From NCBI RefSeq assembly GCF_016907845.1, contig NZ_JAFBCS010000001.1, positions 992,001 to 1,056,000 of the forward strand: DNA of 64,000 nucleotides. Direction: 5' to 3'. The stretch comes from Arcanobacterium pluranimalium (lineage in GTDB: Bacteria > Actinomycetota > Actinomycetes > Actinomycetales > Actinomycetaceae). Position 1 is the first letter of the stretch; every line of letters begins with the position of its first letter. This document shows, piece by piece, positions 53,168 to 61,027 of the stretch. The translations under genes and the position numbers were made by a program. Under the pieces are notes generated by a model, which was not told the DNA's origin, ran no database searches, and worked only from the letters and a program-made list of their open reading frames with translations.

Positions 53168-54267
53168 GCGCTTTGCAACTTCGGCCAGCAAATGAGTGCC
53201 GCTACGACATCCTCTCTTTGGGCGAGGTAATGTTGCGCCTTGATCCAGGTGAAGGGCGTATTCGCACTGCTCGATCATTCAAAGCCTCCGAAGGTGGCGG
53301 TGAATACAATGTGGCACGCGGTATGCGACGCTGCTTCGGAAAGCGAGCCGGCGTCGTCACTGCCCTGGTAGCAGACGAGATCGGAAAGCTTGTTGAAGAT
53401 TGTATTCTTCAAGGCGGCGTCGATACGTCGTTCATCAAGTGGGTGGAATCCGACGGCGTTGGGCGCACCGTGCGCAATGGTTTGAACTTCACCGAGCGCG
53501 GCTTTGGCCTGCGTGGAGCGGTAGGGAACAACGATCGCGGCAACACCGCCGTCTCCCAAATGAATGCCGACGACGTGGACTGGGAGCACCTATTTGGTGA
53601 GCTCGGCGTGCGTTGGTTCCACACGGGTGGAATTTTTACGGCACTGTCTGAAAGCGCTGCTGAGGTGGCCAAGCAGGCGATGGCGACCGCGAAGAAATAC
53701 GGCACGATCGTCTCCTACGATCTCAATTATCGTCCGTCGCTATGGAAGTCTATTGGCGGTCAGGAAAAATGCCAAGAAGTAAACCGTGAGCTGGCACAAT
53801 ACGTCGATGTGATGATCGGTAACGAAGAAGACTTCACGGCTTCGCTCGGATTCCACGTTGAAGGCGCAAACGAGAATCTTGACAATCTCGAAGTTGAGTC
53901 ATTCAAAAAGATGATTGAAATGGCCGCAGCCGCTTACCCGAATTTCCAGGTGGTGGCGACGACGATGCGTCAGGTTCGCACCGCTACCGTCAACGATTGG
54001 GGTGCGATAGCCTGGGAGCGCGAGCAAGGATTTGCTCAGGCTACGCAGCGCGACGGTTTGGAAATCCTCGATCGCGTGGGCGGAGGAGATTCTTTCGCTT
54101 CAGGATTGATCTATGGCTTGATGGAGTTTGGAGACGTCGCCAAAGCGGTGGAATATGGTGCTGCGCATGGTGCCCTTGCCATGACGACACCGGGGGATAC
54201 GTCGATGGCTTCACTGGCAGAAGTTGAGCGACTTGTGGGCGGCGGTAGCGCTCGCGTGCAGCGATAA
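53164..54267 (+). CDS. kdgK: 2-keto-3-deoxygluconate kinase (PfkB family)
   Basis: A 367-residue PfkB-family kinase phosphorylating KDG for the aldolase encoded just upstream. 'LGEVMLRLDPGEGRI' and 'GGGEYNVARGM' form the N-terminal sugar-binding part, and 'RVGGGDSFASGLIYGLM' holds the catalytic Asp; the anion-hole triple Gly is the KdgK variant of GAGD. It is longer than E. coli KdgK by about 55 residues because of insertions in the middle. Start ATG overlaps eda by ATGA. Confidence 0.92.
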   Translation: MSALQLRPANECRYDILSLGEVMLRLDPGEGRIRTARSFKASEGGGEYNVARGMRRCFGKRAGVVTALVADEIGKLVEDCILQGGVDTSFIKWVESDGVGRTVRNGLNFTERGFGLRGAVGNNDRGNTAVSQMNADDVDWEHLFGELGVRWFHTGGIFTALSESAAEVAKQAMATAKKYGTIVSYDLNYRPSLWKSIGGQEKCQEVNRELAQYVDVMIGNEEDFTASLGFHVEGANENLDNLEVESFKKMIEMAAAAYPNFQVVATTMRQVRTATVNDWGAIAWEREQGFAQATQRDGLEILDRVGGGDSFASGLIYGLMEFGDVAKAVEYGAAHGALAMTTPGDTSMASLAEVERLVGGGSARVQR

Positions 54268-54283
54268 GAGTGGGAGAAATATC

Positions 54284-55693
54284 GTGAAAATGCCACTGGT
54301 GTTGGATGACGATCGGCTTTTTCCGGTTGAGCCTAATGCGCGGGCGATTGCGCGTGACCTTTACGAGAGTGTTGCGCATGAGCCGATTATTTCGCCCCAC
54401 GGGCATGTTGATCCGCGGCTTTTGCTTGATAACAAGCCATTTTCTGATGCTGCGAACCTCTTCTTGACTTATGATCATTATGTGTTTCGGCTGCTCAACT
54501 CGGCCGGAGTTGATTTGCATGAGTTGGGAGTGGGGAAGTCGGATCCGGTAGATCCGCGCGCTGCTTGGCGGATTTTCTGCCGGCATTGGCGGCTTTTTGA
54601 CGGTACTTCTTCGGGGTATTGGCTCACGCACGAACTCGTGACGCTGTTTGGGATCGACTGCGAACCCAGTGAAGAGACAGCGGACGAGATTTTTGACGCG
54701 ATTCAGGAGAAATTGGCTCAGCCCGAGTTCCGCCCGCGTGCATTATTCGATTCGTTCCCGATTTCTTTTTTGGCGACGACGGATGACCCGCTTGACTCTC
54801 TGGAATACCATGCGGTGCTTGCGAACGATCCGAGTTTCTCGGGTCGAGTGGTGCCCACGTGGCGTCCAGACGCATATGTGAATGCGCGTAAACCGGAGTT
54901 TATATCGCGAGTGGAAGCTCTCACGGCATCGGTAAATGCGCCGGTAGATAGCTTGGCTGGCTACCTCGAGGCATTGCGTGCTTCCCGCGCTCGCTTTATC
55001 GAACACGGAGCTGTCTCTGCCGATTTTGGTGTTGCACATCCGCTCACGGTTGATCTTGATGATGCAGAACTTGAGACGCTGTATCGGAAAGCCGTGATCG
55101 GCAGTTTGACCGCTGAGGAAGCTGATGCTTTCGAGGGTGCGATGCTGTTGCGCTTTGCTGGTATGAGCGTCGATGACGGTTTGGTTATGACGATTCACCC
55201 CGGTGTGCTGCGTAATCATCACGAGCAATCTTTTGAGAGCTTTGGAGCGGACACCGGCCACGATATTCCAGTGGCAACAGAGTTCACCAAGGCACTCCGC
55301 CCTATGCTCAACAAATATGGGAGTAATCGCGATTTGCACGTGGTGCTCTTTACGCTCGATGAGACGGTGTATTCGCGTGAAATCGCTCCGCTTGCTGGTT
55401 TTTATCCCAGCGTATTTATTGGGGCGCCGTGGTGGTTTATCGATGCGCCGGATGCTATTGCGCGATTCCGAGCTGCTACAACGGAAACAGCCGGGTTCTC
55501 TCGTGCATCTGGGTTCATTGATGACACTCGTGCTTTCCTATCTATCCCGGCGCGCCATGATATGTCGCGCCGAGTGGATTCGGCATTCTTGGCGCGTTAT
55601 GTGGCCCAAGGGCGCATCTCCTTGGCGGCTGCGCAGCACTGGATTAAGCACCTGACTGTTGACCAGCCAAAAAAAGTTTTCAAAATCGACTAA
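54284..55693 (+). CDS. uxaC: Glucuronate/galacturonate isomerase
   Basis: A 469-residue amidohydrolase-fold isomerase converting D-glucuronate to D-fructuronate (and galacturonate to tagaturonate). The metal motif 'SPHGHVDP' has H39 and H41, 'FLATTDDPLDSLEYH' and 'WWFIDAPDAI' are other UxaC blocks. GTG 54284 is chosen for its GGAG; a longer frame overlapping kdgK lacks one. It closes the hexuronate operon, although it catalyses the first step. No uxaA/uxaB for the galacturonate branch are seen, so glucuronate is the likely natural substrate. Confidence 0.95.
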   Translation: MKMPLVLDDDRLFPVEPNARAIARDLYESVAHEPIISPHGHVDPRLLLDNKPFSDAANLFLTYDHYVFRLLNSAGVDLHELGVGKSDPVDPRAAWRIFCRHWRLFDGTSSGYWLTHELVTLFGIDCEPSEETADEIFDAIQEKLAQPEFRPRALFDSFPISFLATTDDPLDSLEYHAVLANDPSFSGRVVPTWRPDAYVNARKPEFISRVEALTASVNAPVDSLAGYLEALRASRARFIEHGAVSADFGVAHPLTVDLDDAELETLYRKAVIGSLTAEEADAFEGAMLLRFAGMSVDDGLVMTIHPGVLRNHHEQSFESFGADTGHDIPVATEFTKALRPMLNKYGSNRDLHVVLFTLDETVYSREIAPLAGFYPSVFIGAPWWFIDAPDAIARFRAATTETAGFSRASGFIDDTRAFLSIPARHDMSRRVDSAFLARYVAQGRISLAAAQHWIKHLTVDQPKKVFKID

Positions 55694-55740
55694 CAAGCTT
55701 CGGGCGGCTAATAGGCGCTCATCTGATGCTTGGTTGAACT

Positions 55741-55785
55741 GTGCTGGCGGCGTATTGAGAGCAACACGCCGCCAGCACTTCTTCG
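55741..55785 (+). terminator. Terminator of the hexuronate operon
   Basis: Perfect 13-bp stem GTGCTGGCGGCGT/ACGCCGCCAGCAC (55741-55753, 55766-55778), then TTCTTCG. Confidence 0.7.
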
Positions 55786-55817
55786 TAAAAATGCGCATTT
55801 GCGAAACTATTGAAGTG

Positions 55818-57416
55818 ATGCAAGAAAAAACAATTGACCTCAGATCTGTATTTCCAGTGTTTCGCGCGGTGAATCAGCCACTTGTATTCACTTGGCTTGG
55901 CGCAATGCTGTGTGCTGTCTTTTTCTACGCAATCACAGCGTCGTCGCCATTACTTGGCAATATTGCCTGGAGCGATGCTGCGCGTTTTGGCACTCAGTGG
56001 TGGCTCACGTCATTTGGCGCGCAGCTGGAGGTAGGGCAGGGCACGCTCTCGCTTATTCCGAGCCTCTATACAGCATTGATTGTATTTTCTGCATATTTTG
56101 CGCTGCGCAGGATTGGCATTTTTGCATGGGCTGATGTGGCTTTTTCTGCCGTTTTTGCTGCGGTCACTATTGCGATCATTGGTCTTGCCTCCGCTGCTCA
56201 AGGCTCATGGTGGATTGCTATTATCGGCGCTGCTTTGAGTTTTGCTGTGGTGGCAATATGGGCTGGTCGTGAAGAGTTGCTCATGAATTTGCCATGGTGG
56301 CCGTATCTGACGCGAGCTTGGCCAATTTTGCGCGTCCTGCTCCTAGCTACCTGTTTAGCAGCGTTAATAGTATTTCTTATCGGTTTCGTAGCTGGAATCA
56401 GCAATGTGCGCCAAATTAACGACTCCTATTTCCAAAATGCAATTGGTACAGCAAGTATGGTGTTGGTGCAGCTCATGTACTTGCCAACGTATCTTTTGTG
56501 GGCGCTTGCTTGGGTGTTCGGTGCTGGTTTTTCGATAGGGGCTGATACGAGTTTTGCCATCATGGGTAATACGCTCGGGCCATTGCCGGCTATTCCAGTT
56601 TTTGGTGCACTGCCTAGTTATGGAACTGGTTTTGCGTGGTTAATCGCCCTGCCTATCCTTGGATATTGCCTGCTTGGCGCGGTGTGTATGCGCGTTGGTT
56701 GGCTCAATAAGCAATCTCTGGCTCCGGCAGTTACTGACACTTCTTCCGTTTGTACGTCTGAGCTTTCGTCAGACGACGGCGTTCCAGCAGCGCAAAATCC
56801 GAAGCGAGTTCCGTTTGGATTTTTCGCGAGTGACCGTGGAAATTTGCTTGTTAATGCCCTCATTGCCGGCAGTATATTCGTATTCTTGTGCTCGTTGTCT
56901 GCATTGATAGCCTCGGGAAGCCTCGGGCCAGGCCGGATGGCAGTGATTGGCTCTCGACCTGCTCTCGTTGCTGCATATGCGCTGCTGGTGGGAGTGCTGC
57001 CGTTTGTTTTCGCAGCAATGCTTGCGCATCCAGATACGATCAAGGAGCTGCAGTCATTAGCAAAGGCGAGCCGGCGTAGTCCGAGTTCCGCTGCGAAAAA
57101 AGAAACGAACTCGTCGTCCATAGCGCCTGTAACGGATGTGCAACCTGCAACAGAATCTGAAACGGATTCGCCGGCTGTAGCACCCCCGACAGAAACGCAG
57201 CCAGCAACAGTGCCTACAACAAGTGCGCCCGTAACAAACGCTCCCACAACAGGCACGCCGGCAACCGACATGCTTGCGCGGGATATCGAACAGGAAACCG
57301 TGCAGGAAACCAAGCAGAAGCTCACAGCGTCCCACTCCGCCCCGTCGTCTCAAAATTCGGAAGAAAAAAGCGCAAATGCTGATACAAAACCTGAGAAGTT
57401 CAGCGAGAACTCATAA
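55818..57416 (+). CDS. PerM-like (DUF6350) multi-pass membrane protein
   Basis: A 532-residue membrane protein with about 9-10 helices over the first 410 residues and a long Ser/Thr/Pro/Glu-rich cytosolic tail (about 415-532). Its place directly before purH and DUF3017, and its general make-up, match the actinobacterial DUF6350/PerM family, linked in mycobacteria to cell division and stress survival. ATG 55818 is my start (weak TTGAAG upstream); longer readings overlap the preceding terminator. The tail repeats 'APPTE', 'PATVPTT', 'APVTNAPTTGTPATD'-like words. Function here is not shown by the sequence. Confidence 0.72.
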   Translation: MQEKTIDLRSVFPVFRAVNQPLVFTWLGAMLCAVFFYAITASSPLLGNIAWSDAARFGTQWWLTSFGAQLEVGQGTLSLIPSLYTALIVFSAYFALRRIGIFAWADVAFSAVFAAVTIAIIGLASAAQGSWWIAIIGAALSFAVVAIWAGREELLMNLPWWPYLTRAWPILRVLLLATCLAALIVFLIGFVAGISNVRQINDSYFQNAIGTASMVLVQLMYLPTYLLWALAWVFGAGFSIGADTSFAIMGNTLGPLPAIPVFGALPSYGTGFAWLIALPILGYCLLGAVCMRVGWLNKQSLAPAVTDTSSVCTSELSSDDGVPAAQNPKRVPFGFFASDRGNLLVNALIAGSIFVFLCSLSALIASGSLGPGRMAVIGSRPALVAAYALLVGVLPFVFAAMLAHPDTIKELQSLAKASRRSPSSAAKKETNSSSIAPVTDVQPATESETDSPAVAPPTETQPATVPTTSAPVTNAPTTGTPATDMLARDIEQETVQETKQKLTASHSAPSSQNSEEKSANADTKPEKFSENS

Positions 57417-57497
57417 TTGCTCCTAAACTGGGAGAGGCGAGAAGCGTCAAAACGCCTGCAGCCGTCACAAAACCCCAGCAAACGAGGAGTAAGGTTT

Positions 57498-59126
57498 ATG
57501 AAAATCCCATTCAAACGCGCAATTCTTTCGGTTTACTACAAAGATGGGATTATCGACCTCGCAAAAGCTCTCGTTGAATCAGGATGCGAAATTATTTCTA
57601 CCGGCTCAACAGCTGCGACGATCCGCGCTGCGGGCCTGCCCGTAACTTCGGTCAGTGATATTACTAAGTTCCCAGAGTGCTTTGACGGACGCGTGAAAAC
57701 GCTCCATCCCCTGATTCATGGTGGGATCCTCGCCAATCGCGAGCTAAAAACCCACCAAGATCAGCTTGTTGAGCTGGGCATTCAGCCTATCGATTTGGTC
57801 GTCGTCAATCTTTATCCTTTCCAAGAAACAGTTGCTTCGGGCGCCGCGATCCCAGAGTGCGTGGAACAGATCGATATCGGCGGCCCAACCATGATTCGTG
57901 CCGCTGCAAAAAACCACGCCTCAGTGGCGGTGATCGTCGATCCATCGCGCTACCAAGATGCCATCGACGCAGCTCATGACGGAGGCTTCGACGCCGCAGC
58001 CCGCCGTTGTCTGGCAGCTGAAGCTTTCGCACACACCGCGCAATACGACGCTGCGGTGGCACAATGGACGTCCCAAACCCTCATTGGCGCGCACGTGCCT
58101 GAGTACCGCGGAGGCGCTTGGCTCAAGCAGGCTGATCTGCGCTACGGTGAAAATCCACATCAGCAGGCGGCGCTTTATGTGCGTGCTGGCTCGGCTACGG
58201 GTCTTGCCCATGCAACGCAGCTTGGCGGGAAAGAGATGTCGTACAACAACTATCAAGACGTCGATGCAGCCATCCGAGCAGCTTACGACCATAGCGAGCC
58301 TGCGGTGGCCGTGGTCAAGCACGCCAACCCATGTGGAGTTGCCATCGCCGATCGCATTGAGCTTGCCTATGAACGTGCCCACGCCTGCGATCCGCAATCC
58401 GCCTACGGGGGCGTTATTGCAGCTAACCGCGAAGTGAACCTCGCGATGGCACAGCAAGTTAAACCGATCTTCACTGAAGTTATCGCCGCTCCTAGCTATG
58501 AGCCAGCCGCCTTAGAGCTTCTGCAAACGAAGAAGAATCTGCGCATTTTAGTGGTTGAGCCGGAGCAGGCGACTACTGAAACTAAAGAAATCTCAGGTGG
58601 TCTCCTCGTGCAAGAGCGCGACACGCTCAACGCTGCAGGTGACGACCCGCAAAACTGGACGCTCGTCGCAGGAGAGCCGGCCGATTCAGCCACGATGCGT
58701 GATCTTGAATTCGCTTGGCGCGCGATTCGTTCTGTTCGCTCGAATGCTATCTTGCTTGCCAACGACGGCGCTACAGTCGGTATTGGAATGGGGCAGGTCA
58801 ACCGAGTCGATTCGTGCCGACTCTCGGTAGAGCGCGCCAATACGCTCGGGATAAGTGTTGCGAGCGACGTTGAAACTGCCGGTGGCGCTGCTGCCGATCA
58901 CGACGCCGCTGGTCAGGCTGGCGGCACTCCGGAACGCGCGCGTGGTTCAGTGGCTGCTTCGGATGCGTTCTTCCCGTTTGCCGATGGTTTCCAAGTTCTT
59001 GCCGACGCCGGTGTGCGTGCGGTTGTGCAGCCAGGAGGCTCAATTCGTGATGACGAAGTGATCGAGGCCGCCAAAGCGGCTGGCGTCACAATGTATTTCA
59101 CTGGAGCTCGGCACTTCGCACACTGA
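57498..59126 (+). CDS. purH: Bifunctional AICAR transformylase / IMP cyclohydrolase
   Basis: A 542-residue enzyme for the last two steps of IMP synthesis. The N-terminal cyclohydrolase part has '[19 protein letters not shown]' read around residues 20-38, '[15 protein letters not shown]' and 'NLYPF'; the transformylase part has '[12 protein letters not shown]' with the catalytic Lys-His and '[20 protein letters not shown]'. A Gly/Ala-rich, weakly conserved insert (about 457-490) precedes '[13 protein letters not shown]'. Start ATG 57498 after GAGGAG. Follows the PerM-like gene by 81 bases. Confidence 0.96.
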   Translation: MKIPFKRAILSVYYKDGIIDLAKALVESGCEIISTGSTAATIRAAGLPVTSVSDITKFPECFDGRVKTLHPLIHGGILANRELKTHQDQLVELGIQPIDLVVVNLYPFQETVASGAAIPECVEQIDIGGPTMIRAAAKNHASVAVIVDPSRYQDAIDAAHDGGFDAAARRCLAAEAFAHTAQYDAAVAQWTSQTLIGAHVPEYRGGAWLKQADLRYGENPHQQAALYVRAGSATGLAHATQLGGKEMSYNNYQDVDAAIRAAYDHSEPAVAVVKHANPCGVAIADRIELAYERAHACDPQSAYGGVIAANREVNLAMAQQVKPIFTEVIAAPSYEPAALELLQTKKNLRILVVEPEQATTETKEISGGLLVQERDTLNAAGDDPQNWTLVAGEPADSATMRDLEFAWRAIRSVRSNAILLANDGATVGIGMGQVNRVDSCRLSVERANTLGISVASDVETAGGAAADHDAAGQAGGTPERARGSVAASDAFFPFADGFQVLADAGVRAVVQPGGSIRDDEVIEAAKAAGVTMYFTGARHFAH

Positions 59127-59150
59127 GCTGTAAACCGATAAAGTGGAGTT

Positions 59151-59435
59151 GTGAAAGGCTTACCCCCGGTTGGTTATTATATAGCGATGCTTGGAACGCT
59201 CGTGCTGGTGCTCGTCGTTGGCATGACGTTTGGCGTGCGTGCTGCGGCGTTGACGCTGTCTGGTGCACTGGTGATCTTGGCAGGCGTGCGCTGGAGTCGT
59301 TTTCGCCATCTTGTGCCACGGATTCGCTCAACGTCGATTGACGTCATCACTTTGTGCGTCCTTGCAACCGCGTTGGCATATTTTGGCATGTGGGGCGATA
59401 CGCCTAATATTGTTCAAAATTCGGGGGTCATGTGA
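59151..59435 (+). CDS. DUF3017 small membrane protein
   Basis: A 94-residue protein with three predicted membrane helices, matching the DUF3017 family found next to purH in many actinobacteria. GTG start with GGAG just upstream. Its last bases overlap the next gene (ATGTGA). Function unknown. Confidence 0.8.
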   Translation: MKGLPPVGYYIAMLGTLVLVLVVGMTFGVRAAALTLSGALVILAGVRWSRFRHLVPRIRSTSIDVITLCVLATALAYFGMWGDTPNIVQNSGVM

Positions 59436-60727
59436 GTCCGCTGCTTACGAATATTCTTTTTGTTCTCCTCTTCACGCTGATCGGCGCTTTCTTTGCCGCT
59501 TCTGAAATGGCGCTGGTTTCGCTGCGTGATACACAGATTGAATCGATGGCTTTCCGCTCGCGGTCAGGAAAAAAGATTCAAGAGCTCACCGCAGATTCGA
59601 ATCGGTTTTTGTCGGCAGTGCAAGTCGGCGTGACTCTCGCGGGCTTCTTTTCGGCGTCGTTCGGTGCTGCGGAGATCGCTCCGTTAATGGTGCCTTGGCT
59701 CGAGAACTACATGGGATCGAGCGCTGCTATCAACACGGCTTTTATTGTGACCACAGTGTTTATTTCGTATCTGTCGATCGTTTTTGGTGAGTTGGTTCCA
59801 AAGCGTTTGGCGATGCAGAGCGCAGAGACGTTCGCGCTGGTAGTGGCATATCCTTTAAGCATTATTACTGCTTTACTGCGGCCAGTGATCTGGTTTTTGG
59901 GACTTTCCACGAATATCGTTTTGCGCATTTTGGGGCGTGATCCAAACGAGAAACGTGAGGAGATGGACGCCGAGGAGCTGCGCACTTACGTTGCTGGCTA
60001 CGAGGCGATTCCGGAAACTGAGCGCTCGATGGTTGTTGATTTGCTCTCGGTGGGAACGCGTTCCGTTGAAGAAGTGATGACGCCGCGCACCGAAGTTGAT
60101 TTTCTCGATGCGAGTACGCCATTGACTGAGGTTCGCGCCAAGGTCAACGAATTGGAGCATTCGCGTTATCCGGTGCGAGACAATTCCAACGACGACGAAG
60201 TGATCGGCTTTATCCATATCCGCGATCTCATCGCTCCTGATCCGAAGCTTAAAACTGTGCGTGATATTGTGCGACCAGTGATTTTCTTCCCCGAGGGAAA
60301 GCCAGTGCTTGCTGCGCTAACTGAAATGCGGAACCAGAACGCGCATTTGGCGATCATCGTTGACGAGTACGGTGGCACGGACGGGCTGGTGACCATTGAG
60401 GACGTGGTGGAAGAGTTCGTGGGAGAGATCCAAGACGAATACGATGCCGACGCTCCCGCAATGGTTGAAATAACCGCTGGTGGGGAAGTCTCTGGTCTGT
60501 TGGGACGTGCGGAAGTAAGTAAATACATCAATCTCGAATTGCCAGATGGTCCTTTTGACACTCTAGGTGGCTTTATCGTCAATGAGCTGGGAAGAATGCC
60601 AGAAGTGGGCGATCAAGTGGAGCTTGATGGCGTGCGGTTCACGGTTCGTGCGATGGATCAACGCCGAATTGATCGAGTTTATGCCGAAATTATTAAGGAC
60701 GATCCTGCCACACAAGCAGAATCCTAA
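59432..60727 (+). CDS. CNNM/CBS-domain transporter-like protein (CorC/HlyC family)
   Basis: A 431-residue membrane protein often named hemolysin-related. An N-terminal CNNM (DUF21) domain with four hydrophobic segments (about 1-185), two CBS domains (about 200-340, 'MTPRTEVDFLDASTPLTEV' beginning the first and 'VDEYGGTDGLVTIEDVVEE' ending the pair) and a C-terminal CorC/HlyC domain (about 350-425) are in order. Relatives handle Mg2+ or Na+ at the membrane; the hemolysin label is historical. GTG start overlaps DUF3017 by 4 bases. Followed by a 19-bp hairpin. Confidence 0.9.
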   Translation: MSPLLTNILFVLLFTLIGAFFAASEMALVSLRDTQIESMAFRSRSGKKIQELTADSNRFLSAVQVGVTLAGFFSASFGAAEIAPLMVPWLENYMGSSAAINTAFIVTTVFISYLSIVFGELVPKRLAMQSAETFALVVAYPLSIITALLRPVIWFLGLSTNIVLRILGRDPNEKREEMDAEELRTYVAGYEAIPETERSMVVDLLSVGTRSVEEVMTPRTEVDFLDASTPLTEVRAKVNELEHSRYPVRDNSNDDEVIGFIHIRDLIAPDPKLKTVRDIVRPVIFFPEGKPVLAALTEMRNQNAHLAIIVDEYGGTDGLVTIEDVVEEFVGEIQDEYDADAPAMVEITAGGEVSGLLGRAEVSKYINLELPDGPFDTLGGFIVNELGRMPEVGDQVELDGVRFTVRAMDQRRIDRVYAEIIKDDPATQAES

Positions 60728-60743
60728 ATGATCGCGTAACGGC

Positions 60744-60784
60744 AGGTGGAGGGGCAAGCTAGAAACTAGCTTGCCCCTCCACCT
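60744..60784 (+). terminator. Perfect 19-bp hairpin after the CNNM gene
   Basis: Arms 60744-60762 and 60766-60784 pair perfectly around an AAA loop, 17 bases past the stop. There is no U tract, but the stem is very stable. Confidence 0.65.
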
Positions 60785-60837
60785 ATGAGTGCATCGCCGA
60801 ATGCATATTGAGGTCTTGCCGCGGTGTGGTCGCCGAG

Positions 60838-60899
60838 TTTTGGTGTGGATTTTGCATGATCTCGATATATGTGGAGATGTTTGCGAAATCGCCCCAAAA
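60838..60899. repeat. Degenerate intergenic hairpin repeat (copy B)
   Basis: 62 bases sharing TTTTGG, the GATCTCG-ATATAT centre, GAGATGTT and CGCCCCAAAA with the perfect hairpin at 13346-13407, which has the same length. The arms of this copy no longer pair fully. Confidence 0.6.
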
Positions 60900-60968
60900 G
60901 GTGAGGATTCAAGGCCGGATTGTGTGTTTGGGTTGGTGCGTCGGGGTTGTACTCCCGGGGTAAAGGAC

Positions 60969-61007
60969 GGTTTAAGGGCCAGAGCACAAAGCTCTGGCCC
61001 TTAAACC
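60969..61007 (-). terminator. Perfect 17-bp hairpin after pfk
   Basis: GGTTTAAGGGCCAGAGC and its exact complement around ACAAA, 21 bases past the minus-strand pfk stop. Weak U content follows. Confidence 0.7.
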
Positions 61008-61027
61008 CGATTGCTTGCCGTGAATTG

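Noticed and set aside
59432-60727. Hemolysin
   Set aside because: The name is historical; CNNM plus CBS plus CorC domains point to ion handling, not toxin activity.
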